From the NCBI GenBank assembly GCA_018806915.1, contig JAGKQI010000046.1, positions 62,001-126,000 of the forward strand: a stretch of 64,000 nt of DNA, in the 5' to 3' direction. Made by a program: the position numbers and the translations under genes. The number at the start of each line of letters is the position of its first letter. Position 1 is the first letter of the stretch. A model generated the notes under the pieces. The model was not told the origin of the DNA, searched no databases, and was given only the letters and a program-made list of their open reading frames with translations. Source of the stretch: Phytophthora colocasiae (lineage: Eukaryota; Oomycota; Peronosporomycetes; Peronosporales; Peronosporaceae). Positions 20,976 through 30,935 of the stretch are shown here, piece after piece.

Positions 20976-21069
20976 CGCAAGTGCAAGAATAGTTGCTGAC
21001 TAATTTTTGGAGAGGCATGAAGTGGTGAGGACGAGACTACTAACTGTTGATGATCTGACCACTACAAGG

Positions 21070-24000
21070 ATGATGACAACTGCTGCCGCTGATGCACGTT
21101 CGGAAGACAATTTCTTTGAGGACTGTGCTTCTACAGCAGGCGACGACAGAGTTGAAGCTGACCGTGTGGTGTTCGCTCGATCAGCATCGATTCGGCGACT
21201 ATCATCAGCCACAGTAAGCCGCAAAGGATCGATACAACGACTATCTCAGCTCGTAGATATACCTCAACTTTCAGCTTCATCACCACTTCGGCGTCCGGCG
21301 ACTGCCGCTGCCACTACCCACAGTCGTGTACATCAAGCTCTGCGCGATAATGACAACAGCTTTGAGTTTTCCAGCAAAGAGGCCACTGTGGAAGGACTGT
21401 GTTATTCGTCCAGATTCCCGATCAAGGAAATTACTAGTAAGGGTGTCGTTAGTAGTAAAATTCCTTCTGCTACATTGCTTCGGAGGAATATCACGAATAC
21501 GACCACGGAAAATAAGCCAGCTAGCGAAGAACAAAAACCGCCAATCAATGAAAATACCGACGAGCCGAGCGAATCGATCCCTGAAATGGACATCCAAGCA
21601 AAGAAAAGAGAGATGAGACGTCAACTATTAGCCGAGCGAGAGCGAGCTCGATCTGCAGCTGTATCCTTATCGGGTTCCAGTAGTGATTCGGCGATCAAAG
21701 CCTCGGTAGCAGTCGTTGATGAAGCAGCCTTTATACTTCGTAAGCGACGCTGTGCGAAGACTTTTGAAGATATGATCTCTGCTCGATTGAAGACGCTTGA
21801 TACCGGCGGAGAAGCGGGAACGCCGACTCCTAGTATTGACAATGGTATCACCAAGTTACTTGAGCATGGGATCATTCAGTCCGTGCTGACACTAAGTACG
21901 AGCTCGGACGCAGCTACTCAGGGACACTGCTGTCGAGCGCTATATTATCTGTCTCGAGTACCTGCTGCTCGAAAGTGTATGATTGCGAGCGGTGTAGTTG
22001 CCAGCTTGAAGCAGCTTTCACGAAATCCAGCACCAGGCCCTCGGCAGGATATGGCTGCAACACTTTGCCACCTTTCTGAAGAAGACAATGTCGTAGAAGC
22101 GCTTTTCTTCGAGGGGATCGATCGCTCTCTTCTACGGCTCATTACCTCGCCCAGTTGGGAAACCAAACGTATCTGTGCAGCAGCGGTATTTAATCTCTCG
22201 GTCGATGCACGACATATAAAACACTTCCGTGAAGTTTTCTCGCAGCTTCTGATCGCTGTTACGAAATCCAATGCAGGCATTGGTGGCAGTAGTCTCTTGA
22301 ACGTCCATGCTGCAGCAGAACTGCACTCGTCCTCTGCATTCCTGATCAAAGCCACGTACAACGCATCGCTCGTACCAATGTTCCATCCGACTCTACTTGG
22401 AGAAAACGTTCCTCGCTTCCTCTCGACACATATTCCATTAGTTCCTCCTGTTACCCAAGGTTGGGCACTGCGGGCCTTCATATCTTTGTGTGAAGTTCGA
22501 TCCAACCGACTGGTGCTGCTATCCTCTACGTTTTGTGAAATGCTCGAGTCCATGCTACTTTCATCAAATGAGGAGATCCAGGAGATCACGCTTTTAATTC
22601 TTCTGCTGCTGTCGATGGATGAAGGCAGTCGAATTAAGATCTGCAATTGGCTTCCCATCAGTTCATTGATACAAACAACCAGCCAACACATTGAAAACAC
22701 AGTCGTTCTCAAACGACCCGGTAAGCGAGGAAGTCTCAATGGTGACCAACTGGAAAGCAAGAAGAACCCAGGATACACTCTAGTTTACCTGCACTCATGT
22801 ATCCTTCGAAACCTGTGCGACAGCGTATTGACACACCACGAACTCATTGAAGAGGGTGCTGTTCCCGTTTTGCTGGAAATGAGTCGGATGTCTGATCCCA
22901 CAGTGAAAGTCAACGCCATTTGCTCCTTGTGCTATCTCATTTCGAGCTCCACAGAGGAGATAGCGACTCACATCCCTGAATTGACGGAGCTCCTACTGAC
23001 TTTGACCCAATCGTCTAACTCACAGGACAGTTTATTCTCTGTGGAGGCTTTGTACAATATCTCGTGCTGTGATGACTGCGTTCCTCTCCTCTGTGAATCT
23101 GGATCCTTACTCGATCGCTTGCTGCAACTCGCCGCCGATCCAACACACAAGAAAATAGCCGAGTTGGTAGCTGCAGTCGTTTACAGAATGGCTGGCGTGG
23201 TCACTTGTGCCCCTCAACTGCTTAAACGAGGATTTCTAACGCAACTGGTACATCTCATTCGCCAATACCCGACATGCCGTGCTTATGCTCTTAACGCGCT
23301 TTTCCTGCTGGCAAGAAATGGCGGAGAGGAATTCCCTCACGGTGGTGACGAGATGGCTCAGCTTGTGCTGGCTCTGCTTAGCAACTGTAACGAACTGGAA
23401 AAGGTGGCGAAACTTTGGATTAAACCTGCATTTCCTACTCGACTTATTCGACGACAAACCAATCTTGATATTGCACAAGGGGATCCAGCAACGATACGCA
23501 GTGGAGTGACGTTGTTGGCTCATTTGGCACATCACCCGAAGAACCGCGCAGCTCTTGTTCGCAATGGCGCAGTATTTCGATTTTTAAAGAAGCTCAACCG
23601 GATAAAACCAAAAGTTAAAGACACTAAAGAAGAAGAAGAACTACAAGAGGACGAGGACGACACAATTCTGACCAACTGTGCGTTCGTATACTACTGCCTA
23701 ACAGCCACACAGGAAGGGTGTGAATTTCTAGTGAAGGAACGAGGAGTCGAAGATCTCATCAACTTGTCCCGGATTCGAACCAAACAGACAATGACGAAAA
23801 GTGAAAGTGATAGAGTGGCATATACGATGAAGGAACTGTGTATGCTAGCTTTATGTCGGTTATCATCGTTTGCAGGTCTCGAATCTCGGTTAATCGAACA
23901 GGGAGCAGTTCAAGCAGTGATGGTGTTGGCGCTCGTGGCGACGGATAGCGTAACGATCAAGGCTTTCTGCATCATGACACTTGCGAACTGCTTAGTGGAC

Positions 24001-26022
24001 GTCACGATACACTGCTTGCAATCGCTTGTTGGTCATGGGATCATCTGGGCTTTATCGTCGTTATGTACGGTGGAATATCCCGAGATCAGCTATGTCTGTG
24101 CAGTATCCTTATGTAATTTATCGGCTCACGCGAATAAAGTTCCCAAATTCCTGGATGCTGGTGCCCCACGAGCTCTAGTTCACTTGATCTCTCACAGTGG
24201 AGGAGCTGATGCCGCGGAAGATGCTGCAGTTGTACTTGTGGTAGTGAAAACAATCGCAAATCTGGTCGCAAACGAGAAACTGTGTCAAGCCTTTTTAAAC
24301 GAAGGCCTTGAGAAGCACTTAAGTGTTCATTTTTCCTCCCCTGAGAGCACAGAGGAGCTTCGACAACTCACCGCGATGGTTTTATTACGAGTTACGAGTG
24401 CAAATGACGCCGTAATTTCGCCCGAGAGAGTGAAACTTACGATGCTCCTTTGGATGGAGCAGATCATCGACATGAAGGATGAAGAACTCGTACGCAACTG
24501 TATGTTGACAGTGCACGATCTCACGAGCAATTCGTCTTTGGATGTGGCAGAGCTGGATGTTCCTCATATCATACGGATATTGGTCCAAGTTCTTCAACGT
24601 CACCAAACACGCAGTACACAGATTGTGACGCTTTGTCTGTCAGTTCTGTACAATTTATCGTGTCAATTGGCAGCGTTACCGACGCTGGTGCAGTCCGAGA
24701 TCATGCCATTCTTACGACAACACGTACCCATGACAGACACAACGTTAGCAGCACAGAGAAGGAAGAGCGCTACTCCATCACACTCACCTGCTCCAGGCTC
24801 CAACTTTTCTGCTAATGTTCAGCTCTGTTGTCTTGTACTTCACAATTTAAGCTGCTATCATGTTACTGCTGAGGATGAAGGAGTTCTTGCTGCTCTTGTG
24901 TCTTGCCATGCAATCGCTACTCTCCATGACATTTACTACGGCCCATCGTCCGAGGGGCTTAAAGTGACCGCAGCGGTGGCGATCTGTAACATTGCGATCG
25001 GAAAAGTAAATTCTACACGAGTGCTGGAAGACCACGCAGGCCGAGTTTTGTTACATTTTATCCGCAGCGAGCACTTCCAGCCAGTAAATTACCGACTGGT
25101 GGCTGCAACACTGCGGAAACTTTCGAATGCTCCGGGAAACCAAAGCAGTTTACTGAATGCCCATATTGCTAGCGCCATGGTTTTTATCCTAGAGCTACCA
25201 GACATGGACACGGACGCTAGTGCAAATATTCTCGCAGCATTGCGGCATTTCTCCAGTTGCAAAAACCACCTCCCACGACTTCTGGACGACGGTGTGTTGC
25301 CGTGTGTCGTGAAGATTGCGGAGCAGCTAAACGCTACTGGTGAAATGGTCAGCTACTGCTTCGAGATCATCTCCAACTTGTGCAGTATCGATTTCCAGGA
25401 AAGCTTGAAGGATTGCCCTGAGATTAACGTGATTGGAACGCTGGCCAAACTCTCAGATCATCACAAGCAGAGTCACCATCACCAGCATCTCGTACAATTT
25501 GCACACCAGGAACCAGCGACTTCACTAGCTTCCTACTGTGCAAGAGGTGGAGGGAGTTCTTTATCTTTGCCAGAACTGGTCACAAATTTGATGAAGAGCG
25601 CCACTTTCACGACTGGAGCTGCCAAGAAAACACTACAGATTAAAGCGAACTATACTGTTCCTGCTCGGAAATGGAATCCCCAGGCACAACCGAAACCTAA
25701 AGATCCGCCACCTTTAGTGTGCAACGAGATTCCTCCTACCGATAACGGACAGATTGTCTGCCCAGAGATAAAACAGCGCATCGGGTGCTTCTCACCGCTA
25801 CCAAAGGAACAACTTGTTCGGGATGAAACGAATGAAGCAGTAGCCACATCCCCTGTCACTGCCCCAAGTCGGTCCATTCTTGCTCGACGCAATAGTGAAC
25901 GAAGTTTCGGAGTTGGGGGTCTGCGTTCACGATCTAGAAAAACGTCGACACTTGGAGCGAAAAAAGCTCTTCAACGAGGACAAGAATCTCGGCATCTCTC
26001 AGGGTGGTCCCATCGAAGGTAG
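21070..26022 (+). CDS. Large armadillo-repeat protein
   Basis: One open frame of about 1,650 residues from the first in-frame ATG at 21070 (MMTTAAADAR). The open frame extends upstream only to a TTG, so an extra 5' exon is possible. Residues about 1-220 are disordered, with a charged helix near 195-215 (KKREMRRQLLAERERARSA). Residues about 270-1480 are a long run of armadillo/HEAT-type helices with recurring N-L-S/N-I-S turns (ALYYLSRVP, AVFNLSV, ALYNISCCD, SLCNLSAHAN, VLYNLSCQL, VLHNLSCY). A poorly conserved basic tail follows. Such proteins act as binding scaffolds; the partner is unknown. Some long ARM proteins serve in motile cilia, but nothing in this sequence proves that role. Confidence 0.85.
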   Translation: MMTTAAADARSEDNFFEDCASTAGDDRVEADRVVFARSASIRRLSSATVSRKGSIQRLSQLVDIPQLSASSPLRRPATAAATTHSRVHQALRDNDNSFEFSSKEATVEGLCYSSRFPIKEITSKGVVSSKIPSATLLRRNITNTTTENKPASEEQKPPINENTDEPSESIPEMDIQAKKREMRRQLLAERERARSAAVSLSGSSSDSAIKASVAVVDEAAFILRKRRCAKTFEDMISARLKTLDTGGEAGTPTPSIDNGITKLLEHGIIQSVLTLSTSSDAATQGHCCRALYYLSRVPAARKCMIASGVVASLKQLSRNPAPGPRQDMAATLCHLSEEDNVVEALFFEGIDRSLLRLITSPSWETKRICAAAVFNLSVDARHIKHFREVFSQLLIAVTKSNAGIGGSSLLNVHAAAELHSSSAFLIKATYNASLVPMFHPTLLGENVPRFLSTHIPLVPPVTQGWALRAFISLCEVRSNRLVLLSSTFCEMLESMLLSSNEEIQEITLLILLLLSMDEGSRIKICNWLPISSLIQTTSQHIENTVVLKRPGKRGSLNGDQLESKKNPGYTLVYLHSCILRNLCDSVLTHHELIEEGAVPVLLEMSRMSDPTVKVNAICSLCYLISSSTEEIATHIPELTELLLTLTQSSNSQDSLFSVEALYNISCCDDCVPLLCESGSLLDRLLQLAADPTHKKIAELVAAVVYRMAGVVTCAPQLLKRGFLTQLVHLIRQYPTCRAYALNALFLLARNGGEEFPHGGDEMAQLVLALLSNCNELEKVAKLWIKPAFPTRLIRRQTNLDIAQGDPATIRSGVTLLAHLAHHPKNRAALVRNGAVFRFLKKLNRIKPKVKDTKEEEELQEDEDDTILTNCAFVYYCLTATQEGCEFLVKERGVEDLINLSRIRTKQTMTKSESDRVAYTMKELCMLALCRLSSFAGLESRLIEQGAVQAVMVLALVATDSVTIKAFCIMTLANCLVDVTIHCLQSLVGHGIIWALSSLCTVEYPEISYVCAVSLCNLSAHANKVPKFLDAGAPRALVHLISHSGGADAAEDAAVVLVVVKTIANLVANEKLCQAFLNEGLEKHLSVHFSSPESTEELRQLTAMVLLRVTSANDAVISPERVKLTMLLWMEQIIDMKDEELVRNCMLTVHDLTSNSSLDVAELDVPHIIRILVQVLQRHQTRSTQIVTLCLSVLYNLSCQLAALPTLVQSEIMPFLRQHVPMTDTTLAAQRRKSATPSHSPAPGSNFSANVQLCCLVLHNLSCYHVTAEDEGVLAALVSCHAIATLHDIYYGPSSEGLKVTAAVAICNIAIGKVNSTRVLEDHAGRVLLHFIRSEHFQPVNYRLVAATLRKLSNAPGNQSSLLNAHIASAMVFILELPDMDTDASANILAALRHFSSCKNHLPRLLDDGVLPCVVKIAEQLNATGEMVSYCFEIISNLCSIDFQESLKDCPEINVIGTLAKLSDHHKQSHHHQHLVQFAHQEPATSLASYCARGGGSSLSLPELVTNLMKSATFTTGAAKKTLQIKANYTVPARKWNPQAQPKPKDPPPLVCNEIPPTDNGQIVCPEIKQRIGCFSPLPKEQLVRDETNEAVATSPVTAPSRSILARRNSERSFGVGGLRSRSRKTSTLGAKKALQRGQESRHLSGWSHRR

Positions 26023-26239
26023 TGACAGTTTGCAATGATGTGCAGCGGAATAATACCGGTAGTACAAAATCGAGCAGGCTGAAGAAGTATTTCATTGCAT
26101 TTTAGAATGGTGATGGCAACAGTACTGCGAGTCTTTGTGTAAAAGATGCATTATTTGTAGTTATTCGTATTACACTTTCTTTCTTCTTTTACCATAATAA
26201 AATCAGCTCTTAGATTTCAGGAATACTTTCTTGCCAGGC

Positions 26240-27583
26240 TTAGCTCATCAGAACGGAAAGACCGAACGAAGCGACCAATGTACCAACTGTCATCGCGAGG
26301 TTTACTGCACTGGAGGTCGATGTCGGAGTTGACGTGTTACCACTCAACGTTGCAGCCTTTGTGAGAGTTGGGAACTTGAATCCACTTGGAGCGGCCACAC
26401 AACCAGCCGCAGCTGTATTGCACACAGTGCAGATTTGGCCGTACAGGTCTCTCTTGCAGCCGTTGGTTGCTTCAGCGCATTCCTTGACGTTTTTGTAGCA
26501 CGGCGGGTTTTCAGCAATAAGGGAGGCTTTGGTAGGAAGTGCCACCATTTTATCCACGACTGAACTGCTGATCTGAGAGGATCCTGAGGTCAGCAACGAG
26601 CTGTACGTGTCGAGTAGCTTTTGAGCCCGCACTGCATTAGCTTGTTGATCCTGGGGCTTCTCCCAGAACGGGATGCTTTCCGCCCAAACACCCGCCTCAG
26701 TGGCATTGAACTCCACGTTTCCATCTTTGCAAAATGCGTTAAAGTCCGTGTAGTTATTGTTACTTGAGTCCTTCATGCTCGTGATACCGACGACATCATC
26801 AATCGGGACGTAACCGAGAATGCGATAGTTGTAGGTGCACGTCACTCCGTCCGGCAGCTTCCCAATGTCGCAAAGACCTTGGCGTGTATCAGCGCGGCAT
26901 GTATCGTTCTTTACGAGGTCCTTGTTGTTATCACTCCACTTTTTGAGGGGGCAGTTGTTGGGGAACGAGTACCAGCGGCAATTCGGGTACGGTGCACGTG
27001 GATCGGTGTCTCTTGCCTCACCACCGACGAACGGACCAAGCTCAGGGACTGTCGAGTTGCCATTCAGAGAAATGCACTCCTTAGAGAAGACACTGGTTCC
27101 TGAAATCGGCGTGCATTGACCTCCATCCATGGCGATGTAAGGGCCGTACTCGGTCCCGTACTCAGCGAGAGTCTCGTTGGTCTGGGTGAAGACAATGTCA
27201 TAGAAAACCACCCACTTCATGTTGTTTTTACGCCAGCATCTATTGTCAACACTGCGTGTGTTGTAGTTGATACCCTCGGCTTGAACGTACATGAGAGCAC
27301 CTTCGACTGATGCAGTATTTACTGTGTCGAGCGCACCTCGGAAGTGCTCTGCATCTGTTGATCCACCATACTTGGACCCAAATGCACCGATACTATCGTA
27401 CCAGACTGGGGCATCACTTTGTGCTCGGGCATGCACCACGTGAACCGGTTTCATGTACGCACTGGAGGTTGAATTTGAATTTGCTGTCAGTGAGCTCATG
27501 AAGTTGACATAGTCGTGAGCAGCGCCAGACGCAGTCGATAGTGTGAGGGCAGCCACGGACGTGATAGGAACGAAAACCTTCAT
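26240..27583 (-). CDS. Secreted GPI-anchored protein, paralogue 1
   Basis: 447 residues, ATG at 27583. Residues 1-21 are a signal peptide (MKVFVPITSVAALTLSTASG). The mature domain has many cysteines and N-glycosylation sites and shares long segments with the gene at 27966-29357: ALDTVNTASVEGALMYVQAE, VVFYDIVFTQTNET, GGQCTPISGT, YSFPNNCPLKKW, RILGYVPIDDVVGITSM. The C-terminus has a Ser/Thr-rich linker followed by a hydrophobic tail (SAVNLAMTVGTLVASFGL), typical of a GPI signal. Its neighbour in the opposite direction is the paralogue, 382 bp away. I do not recognise the family; the NLP toxin motif GHRHDWE and the RxLR motif are absent. A cell-wall or surface role is inference. Confidence 0.85.
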   Translation of the reverse strand: MKVFVPITSVAALTLSTASGAAHDYVNFMSSLTANSNSTSSAYMKPVHVVHARAQSDAPVWYDSIGAFGSKYGGSTDAEHFRGALDTVNTASVEGALMYVQAEGINYNTRSVDNRCWRKNNMKWVVFYDIVFTQTNETLAEYGTEYGPYIAMDGGQCTPISGTSVFSKECISLNGNSTVPELGPFVGGEARDTDPRAPYPNCRWYSFPNNCPLKKWSDNNKDLVKNDTCRADTRQGLCDIGKLPDGVTCTYNYRILGYVPIDDVVGITSMKDSSNNNYTDFNAFCKDGNVEFNATEAGVWAESIPFWEKPQDQQANAVRAQKLLDTYSSLLTSGSSQISSSVVDKMVALPTKASLIAENPPCYKNVKECAEATNGCKRDLYGQICTVCNTAAAGCVAAPSGFKFPTLTKAATLSGNTSTPTSTSSAVNLAMTVGTLVASFGLSVLMS

Positions 27584-27965
27584 TTAGCTCTGTTTTGTTG
27601 TGGTGGAATGATGGAGCTGGTTGAAGAGGCTGGTTGCTTTGCTGGCTTGGACGCTTTTTGGAGAATGAAAGGGTATTGTATGGAGACCTCGCATGGTTTC
27701 GCCATGCACCGAGGACGAGAACTTAAACTCGTTTTAGGACCGACGAAATAAATATCCGCACGACTACTTCAAGTGCATCAACGGCTCCAGATAAGGACCA
27801 AGTGTAGTGATGTGAGTTACCCTGTAGTTCTTGCCTCCTGTGTTTCACAGATGTCATGGCAACCGCGCGACTAGACTCCAAGGCAAATTACCCAGTCACA
27901 CTTGACCAGCAAATCTTAGTTTCCAAAAAGACCTCAAGAACTCAAGCCCGATCAGCAGATTCAAG
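27584..27965. promoter_or_regulatory. Shared promoter region of the two secreted paralogues
   Basis: The 382 bp between two divergent start codons must hold both promoters. The side next to paralogue 2 has an A-rich leader (AAAAAGACCTCAAGAACTCAAG) before the ATG. No core element could be assigned with confidence. Confidence 0.5.
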
Positions 27966-29357
27966 ATGAAGATCTACGTCGCAATTGCAGCTTCGGCGTT
28001 GGCTCTGTCCGCAGCTAATGCAGCCCCCACCTCCGATGACGTGGAATTGTCTCTATCTGCCGAGCTGGAAGTAGCCGAACGCTCTCCCCGCAACCGCGCT
28101 TTAGTTGCAAGTTCCTCGACCAGTTTTGTCAGTTCACTGAAGAAGACCCCCAACTCGGACAAGTATCACACCAAACCAGTGCGTGCGATTCATGCTCGAG
28201 TTCAAAGTGACGCCCCAGTCTGGAATGAAACTACCAAGACATTCGGATCGAAATACTACCACACAGCCGAAGAACAGTTCCGTGGCGCGCTTGACACTGT
28301 GAACACCGCGTCCGTTGAAGGTGCACTCATGTACGTGCAAGCTGAGGGGATCAACTACAACACGCGCAGTTCGGAAGATAAGTGCTGGCGTAAAAACGGC
28401 ATGCAGTACGTCGTATTTTACGACATCGTCTTCGCCCAGACTAACGAGACTGTAGCCGAGTACGAGTCCGAGTACGGCCCAATGCTTCCAATGGACGGTG
28501 GTCAGTGCACTCCGATTTCTGGAACCGACGTGTTCTCCGAGGAATGCGTCTCTCTCAATGGCAATAGTAGCGTGCCAAACCTCGGCCCGTTCATCGGCGG
28601 TGAGTCCAAAGAGACCGACAAACGTGCTCCTTACCCCAACTGCTGGTGGTATTCGTTCCCCAACAACTGCCCCCTTCAGAAATGGGTGAACAAGACCGAG
28701 GAATGCCGCGATACAACTCGCCAAGGTCTCTGCGATATGAACACTCTACCCGACGGTGTTAAGTGCACCTACAACTACCGCATTCTCGGTTACGTGCCAA
28801 TTGACGACGTCGTCGGTATCACATCCATGACCAACAAGGCCACTGGAAACAAGTACAGCAACTTCACGGAGTTCTGCGAGGCCGGCGGTGTCGAGTTTCA
28901 AGCCTCGGAGGCTGGTGTGTGGAACGCCAGCATCCCATTCTGGAAGGACCCACAGAACGCAACAGCCAACGCTGCTCGAACGGAGAAACTACTGTCGGCC
29001 TACGCTAACCTACTGAAGACAGGAAATTCCTCGCAGATTAAGAGTTCCGTGGTCAAGAACATGCAGGCGCTTCCGACTGTGGCTGAGCTCACTGCGGGCA
29101 ATCCACCGTGTTACTTTAACGTCAAGGACTGCGACTCGGAGTTCGGTTGCAAACGCGAGCACTTCGGACAGTTGTGTACGCTCTGCAACGGTACAGCAAC
29201 TGGGTGCGTTCCGCCACCCGAAAACTTCACGTTCCCAACACTAGAAAAGGCCACGACACTGAAGACGGAAGCGACTGCAGGATCGACGGCGTCCAGTTCG
29301 GTACTTGCAGGTGGTGTGGCATTGGCGACGATTGCATTGTCGTTCTTGATGAGCTAG
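27966..29357 (+). CDS. Secreted GPI-anchored protein, paralogue 2
   Basis: 463 residues, ATG at 27966. Signal peptide about 1-19 (MKIYVAIAASALALSAANA), then a short extra segment (about residues 20-45, DDVELSLSAELEVAERSPRN) that paralogue 1 lacks and that might be a propeptide. The cysteine pattern and conserved blocks match paralogue 1 throughout, with many N-x-S/T sites. The C-terminal part is Thr/Ala/Ser-rich and ends in a hydrophobic tail (VLAGGVALATIALSFLMS), fitting GPI attachment. Both paralogues keep a Cys-rich end (CYFNVKDC...CTLCNGTATGC). Function unknown. Confidence 0.85.
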   Translation: MKIYVAIAASALALSAANAAPTSDDVELSLSAELEVAERSPRNRALVASSSTSFVSSLKKTPNSDKYHTKPVRAIHARVQSDAPVWNETTKTFGSKYYHTAEEQFRGALDTVNTASVEGALMYVQAEGINYNTRSSEDKCWRKNGMQYVVFYDIVFAQTNETVAEYESEYGPMLPMDGGQCTPISGTDVFSEECVSLNGNSSVPNLGPFIGGESKETDKRAPYPNCWWYSFPNNCPLQKWVNKTEECRDTTRQGLCDMNTLPDGVKCTYNYRILGYVPIDDVVGITSMTNKATGNKYSNFTEFCEAGGVEFQASEAGVWNASIPFWKDPQNATANAARTEKLLSAYANLLKTGNSSQIKSSVVKNMQALPTVAELTAGNPPCYFNVKDCDSEFGCKREHFGQLCTLCNGTATGCVPPPENFTFPTLEKATTLKTEATAGSTASSSVLAGGVALATIALSFLMS

Positions 29358-29671
29358 AGCGTCGAGAAATACATGAAGGTCTGTCTGGAGTACATACACA
29401 TCCTCAAAACCTCCACTTCAACTAGAACCGGCTGTGATTTCGTCACATTTCGATCTCTACAGCGCAATCGCAAACATTCTAAAATTCTACAAATAAATAA
29501 TATCAATGTATCCATTTCTGAAATTTTTAAAGACAACACTTCTAAAAAACCTCTATTATAAAATTACCCTTTCTACTCCATTCGTGAATTGTCTATCAGA
29601 TTTGGCATTGTATAAAACGCACAACAGTTATCCAATATACTCCGACAGCCACAAACAATCCGCCATCAACG
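29358..29671. other. AT-rich intergenic region
   Basis: 314 bp between the secreted paralogue and the FAM210-like gene, AT-rich with an AATAAATAAT-type stretch near 29492. No gene seen; presumably the 3' end of one gene and the promoter of the next. Confidence 0.5.
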
Positions 29672-30459
29672 ATGCTCGGTGCCTCGTGCCTTGTGGGCGC
29701 TGCGCGACGCGCCACTGCTCTGCGGTCGCTTCCAGGCCGCGTAGCAGGTCTGCCGATGTCTTCTCTACCTGTTGCGCGCTTCGATCACGCGCGGTTCTTC
29801 ATGCAGCAGCCGCGCGCGCGATCTCCGTCGTTCCTGAACTCACTTGCAGCCTCCCGAGCCTCCGTCCTGCGTCGCGCGAGCTCCTCAGTGTCTAAAACTA
29901 CCGGCGAGGACGTGGCTTCTTCTACTGAAGGAATGTCACACCTGGAGCGCCTTAAGGATCTGTGGCGCAAGTACGGCATCGTGGCCATCGGCACATATCT
30001 GACCATGTACGGTTGCGTCCTGGGATCTATCTATCTCGCTATTGATCAGGGCTGGGTGCGCACCAGCAAGAGGACAAGCTCCAAGGGGGAGGGCCAGTCG
30101 GAAGAGACTTTTAACCTCGTCACCACGACCAACAAGTGAGTTTTAATGCTTTGAAGCGAGATTTAGGAAAATGGTTACTAAAGATTGATGTTGTTTTCTC
30201 TAGATTCGTCAAGTTTGCAGAGGATATGGGCATTGCGCAGTACTTGGAGGTGGAGCGCGTTACTTCCAAGTCGGGAACGTTCCTGCTGGCGTGGATCGCG
30301 ACTAAATTCACAGAGCCCTTGCGTCTGGCACTGACGATCGCGGTGACGCCGCGTATCGCCCGTTTCCTGGGTCGTGCACCTAAGCTTCCGCCTAAAGCAC
30401 CGGGGAAGATTGTTAGTATGATCAAGAAGAAAACCGCCAAGGAGCAACCAAAGGCATAA
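29672..30459 (+). CDS. Mitochondrial DUF1279 / FAM210-like membrane protein
   Basis: Two exons, 29672-30135 and 30204-30459, with a 68-nt GT-AG intron; the join keeps the frame. About 239 residues. The N-terminus is Arg/Ala/Ser-rich without acidic residues (MLGASCLVGAARRATALRSL), a typical mitochondrial presequence. Residues about 95-235 form the DUF1279 domain: a helix LERLKDLWRKYG, a transmembrane segment (VAIGTYLTMYGCVLGSIYLA), a helix FVKFAEDMGIAQYL, a second hydrophobic segment (LAWIATKFTEPLRLALTIAV) and PRIARFLGR. Animal members FAM210A/B are mitochondrial inner-membrane proteins affecting respiration and translation; the same localisation here is inferred from the presequence. Confidence 0.85.
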
Positions 30460-30935
30460 AGTGACAAAATCAACACACTGTCCAGTGTAAATTGATAGAA
30501 GCTGGATAAGGAACTTTTGGTTCTCACAACGGCAGAACAGGGAGACTTGGAATACCAACCTCGACTGGGAAGAGGGTATCTCTGTATGAAGAACAAGTGA
30601 CTGGTTCACATTTGAAGAGGTCGTTTGTTTGGGTTTGCAGTCTCGTGGATATCCTAGATCAATGTGATGACTCCTGGCTGTTGTCCAACCTGATTGAAAT
30701 AGCGTTGAACTGTGCGACCTTTGACTGGACTTTCCTGGATCGGAGAGTTGTGTGGAATTGCTGCTGTACGTTCACCCTAAGCGTGTGCGTAGCTGTGGAA
30801 TCCTAAACGTTGAGATACTCATGTAATACAGGATGCGGCTCTGAATGACCGGCACAAAGCAGACGCATCAGCAGATACCAGTAGTCACCTGAGCCTCTAG
30901 AGCTAGCAAGGACCGATCTAAAGGCGTCCGTCGTC
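30460..30935. other. Intergenic region before the C2/EF-hand gene
   Basis: 476 bp with no recognisable gene. It should contain the polyadenylation region of the FAM210-like gene and the promoter of the next gene. Confidence 0.5.

Noticed and set aside
21007..21069. Extension of the armadillo protein to position 21007
   Set aside because: The frame there begins with TTG, not ATG; the first ATG is at 21070.
26240..29357. NLP toxin or RxLR effector genes
   Set aside because: The secreted paralogues lack the GHRHDWE heptapeptide and any RxLR-EER motif, and both end in a GPI signal.
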